Both the position numbers and the translations under genes were made by a program. 64,000 nt of DNA. It comes from Limnephilus marmoratus (Eukaryota; Arthropoda; Insecta; Trichoptera; Limnephilidae). Of this stretch, positions 61,234 through 64,000 are shown one piece after another; the first letter of the stretch is position 1; each line of letters opens with the position of its first letter. The notes beneath the pieces were generated by a model. The model saw nothing but the letters and a program-made list of their open reading frames with translations, searched no databases and was not told the DNA's origin. The DNA lies in assembly GCA_917880885.1 (NCBI GenBank), contig OU862913.1, positions 42,379,460-42,443,459 of the forward strand, given 5' to 3'.

Positions 61234-61284
61234 GTTCTGAAGAGAACCCCGTGCATTTTATATGTACGGGGTTCTCTTCAGAAC
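61234..61284. repeat. Perfect 19-bp inverted repeat
   Basis: GTTCTGAAGAGAACCCCGT and its exact reverse complement, separated by 13 nt. Confidence 0.95.
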
Positions 61285-62100
61285 GTGAAGAAGATGTTGG
61301 TACGTGTTTTAAAGGTATAATGATTATGGTGCTGATTTTAACGAAATTAAATTTCATAATATTCTTATTATTATTATAATTTACAAGCACAAGTATATTA
61401 CATTGAATTTAGTAATATATACGCTGTACAATATAATATTTATGATCAACAAGATGGATCAAGGAAAAAAATATTTATGAGATGTAATATTTTTGGTATG
61501 CCTCGTTATTCTCCTGTGCCATTCGTGTGGAAAACGTTCTTTTTTTTAAATGATTTTCGGCTATGTAATTATCGTTTTTTCACACCTATAAAATTATGTC
61601 CCGTATTTCCGGTTTATAAAAAATGGTCTGATTTTTCGGATTGAAATTTTCAAATAATCCCCAGGGTTTCAAAAATACGATTAAAAAAAAAAATACAGTA
61701 TGTCTTAGAATATTTGCCTAAACCGGAAAAAAAATTAAAAAAATGTAATGCAAGTGGCCTATTATAATATATCGAAAGTTATAGAAAGATCAATAATTAT
61801 TGGCGATTATTTTTTGAAGGAAGAAAAACCATTTGAATCTCTTTAGCTATTGGATGTGACGGATTGTAGGAAAAGAAGGGGGAATAACACGTTTGCTGAT
61901 TGGATAAACCATTACAATGGATAATTAGCTTGTTTCACATGAACAAGTCACAATTTCGGTATTTGTTCTCATCTTGGCGGTAAAGGTCAGACATATTCAG
62001 GGCCGAGCGGGAGCCGAGCCACAAATAATTAGCCATTTGCGATTGCTTCGTTCCTTTCCCATAATTCGTGGTTCAGCTCGCGTGCGCATCGGCAGCCTTA

Positions 62101-62375
62101 GGAGTCGTCCATTAATCACGTGATGTTTTTTTTTTCAACTTCTTAACCCCCCCTTCCCCCTGGTGATATATGGTGAGGTTTTAGATTACCCCCCCCCCCC
62201 CCCCCCCCAGAATCACGTGTATTTTTTTTTGTACAAAGAATTTTGAAATTTTCAGAATATTATCACGAAAAATAAATACACGTGATATCTCATTTTATCC
62301 CCCCCCTCGTGATATTACGTGATTTTTTCCGAATCTCCCCCCCTTTCGAGCCTCACGTGATTAATGGACGACTCC
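62101..62375. mobile_element. PIF/Harbinger-type MITE
   Basis: 275 bp with perfect 23-bp inverted termini beginning GGAGTCGTCCATTAATCAC, flanked by TTA on both sides (62098-62100, 62376-62378). Inside is a C run of about 20 at 62189-62208. Confidence 0.85.
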
Positions 62376-62509
62376 TTAGAGAAGTGTGAATAAAGTCAGT
62401 TGAACATTTTCAGAAAACTGTTGAATAGTTATCTGAATTATTAACTCGAGACGTGAGACGTGAGTACAGATCAGTTATATTTGTATAAAGTATTAGATGC
62501 AGTTACCGT

Positions 62510-62726
62510 CAGAAGCTCCTTCAGAAGATTAAAGGAAGCCATCACCATCACCAGGTTAAATGTCTCATCCTAGATGGCTCCGTGTACTAACTGAATTCTT
62601 TATGTTTCAACGGAAGCTCCTTCATAAGATTAAAGGAAGCCATCACCAGCACCAGGTTAAATGTCTCATCCTAGATGGCTCCGTGTACTAACCGAATTCT
62701 TTATGTTTCAACGGAAGCTCCTGCAG
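62510..62726 (+). repeat. Tandem repeat, 101-bp unit, 2.1 copies
   Basis: Units start at 62510, 62611 and 62712 (C.GAAGCTCCT). Each has CCATCACCA.CACCAGGTTAA and CTAGATGGCTCCGTGTACTA. Confidence 0.9.
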
Positions 62727-62834
62727 TAAATATTATTATTTAAAAGTAAACTCAACCCACTTCTTAAGATTTACCACCTTACTCGAGCCCAATACTTTTC
62801 AGCCGAACAAAAAACTATATATATGTTTTTTACA

Positions 62835-63380
62835 TTATCTCCACACAGGAGGCCATGAGGAAAATAATTTAATAATGTCTTTTTAAGGAGATGAATAAAT
62901 GAACATTTGTCTTGAAGAGACTCGTGTTGTAGGTAGGAGGAAACACAAATCGTTCCACAACCGAGTTGTTGAACACAAGAATAAGTTGAAGAAGCGACTC
63001 GTTCTCATGTGACCGATGTCAACGGTGTTCATATGTTGGAAACGCGTTTGGCATGTTTCCCGACTATGCACCGGTGCCGAAGGGATCAATGCCATTAGTT
63101 TCTCGGAGCATCTGCCATTGAAATACCGGTAGACCAAGGATAGCATTCCCGGGTGGGAATTGATTGCAATCCGTTTATTAAGATGGGATAATCTATCAAA
63201 CGGATCGCCCGTTTCTGCACAGATTCGAGGGCATTTTTCAGGTATTTTGGAGCTCCAGACCAGAAGCGTCTGCCAAATTCAACCGTGGGGTGCACTTGTG
63301 ATTTTGTACAGGATTAGCAGTTGTGTACTATTAAAGTATCTGCGGGCCCTGTACAGTACGTCCAGTTTTTGAGAAGCTAA
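62835..63380 (-). pseudogene. LINE C-terminal fragment with 3' end
   Basis: The minus strand reads [36 protein letters not shown], a frame break, then MLSLVYRYFNGRCSEKLMA and [20 protein letters not shown]. Same family as 34744-35240. Its 3' end (CCTCATGGCCTCCTGTGTGG) equals the tail of the family R repeats. Confidence 0.78.
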
Positions 63381-63389
63381 CTTTAGTTT

Positions 63390-64000
63390 GGCTTCGATGG
63401 AGCCCCCATATCTGAGCTGGTCACTGAGTTACACCAAGCAAATCATTTGATCCTGTCATAGAAAGAAACAGCTTCAGACACAATCAGTTCCAATTTTAAA
63501 ATGACACTTGATTCAAATCAAATTTTAGTTGAATCCGAGTTACGCAGAACACAGACAATTGAAATCGTGTTTTTGGTGATGTGTTACTATGTCAATTCAT
63601 ATACCTGTACGTATTAGTAAGTATTTTTCGTTGATATTTTTATTTAACAATTATTTTTGAAAAATGTTATAAAGAAATAAAAAAAAAATGTATTTTGTTT
63701 GGTGGATTAGGCGAAAGTTTAAAAAAATATTTATCTCAAAATTAAGAAAATGAGGATTGCCGTTATCTGCGTCCGAGCTCTATTAGCCCGCCATATTATA
63801 TTCAGACATGTACTATAGAGATTTGTTTAACAAAATAAATTTCTTAATTGCACAAGATTTTCGTAAACCGTCAATTACACGGGTTCTTGATAAAAAATAC
63901 AAAACAAAACGAATGTTCTTATATTGTAATAATATTATGTAATGTGTTGGTTATAATTGCTTTAATGATATTTATAAGTATTCACAATGTGCCGAATCTA
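63390..64000. other. Unassigned AT-rich sequence
   Basis: No gene, RNA gene or repeat structure could be supported here. Confidence 0.4.

Overview
This is a 64-kb piece of an AT-rich, transposon-dense eukaryotic genome, almost certainly an insect. The reasons are CLIP-domain exons with GT-AG introns, BEL/Pao, Jockey-like, RTE-like and Penelope-like retroelements, tRNA-derived SINEs and several MITE types. Large transposon-filled introns would suit a hemipteran, but the order is a guess.

The one host gene I can reconstruct runs right to left, from about 58.66 kb down to a stop codon at 18.636 kb, over 40 kb. It has 20 exons in this window, all with GT-AG boundaries and one continuous reading frame of about 684 residues. 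The first 14 exons encode seven tandem CLIP domains (three-disulfide knots), each made by two exons. The last six encode a linker and a serine-protease-like domain in which the catalytic His is Arg, the catalytic Asp is Ser, and the surroundings of the catalytic Ser are lost. It is therefore a non-catalytic serine protease homolog of the masquerade type, with an unusually long CLIP array. The 5' end (signal peptide, perhaps more CLIP units) is not found and probably lies beyond the window.

Layout. 0-1.2 and 6.06-6.3 kb: decayed zinc-finger-like repeats, split by a full-length but dead non-LTR retrotransposon (1.2-6.05 kb, minus strand). 6.3-18.5 kb: SINEs, LINE 3' fragments, a DNA-transposon-like element with a conserved but broken ORF, and duplicated repeat blocks. 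18.6-25.6 kb: last four exons of the CLIP/SPH gene with SINEs and a piggyBac-type MITE in the introns. 25.6-39.9 kb: one 14-kb intron with two MITEs, a very young BEL/Pao LTR retrotransposon (27.9-34.6 kb, identical LTRs, 5-bp target duplication), LINE fragments and a 123-bp tandem repeat. 39.9-45.2 kb: exons 15-16, and between them a Tc1/mariner relic (40.8-44.2 kb) filled with later insertions, including a 316-bp (CTCCCT)n tract. 45.8-58.7 kb: the CLIP exon array, with a second copy of the first non-LTR element (46.15-48.04 kb), a Penelope-like fragment and SINE-like repeats in the introns. 58.7-64 kb: foldback elements, a Harbinger-type MITE, a 101-bp tandem repeat and a LINE fragment.

The CLIP array itself looks recently amplified: the intron sequences beside several cassettes are recognisably similar to each other, so exons and introns were copied together.
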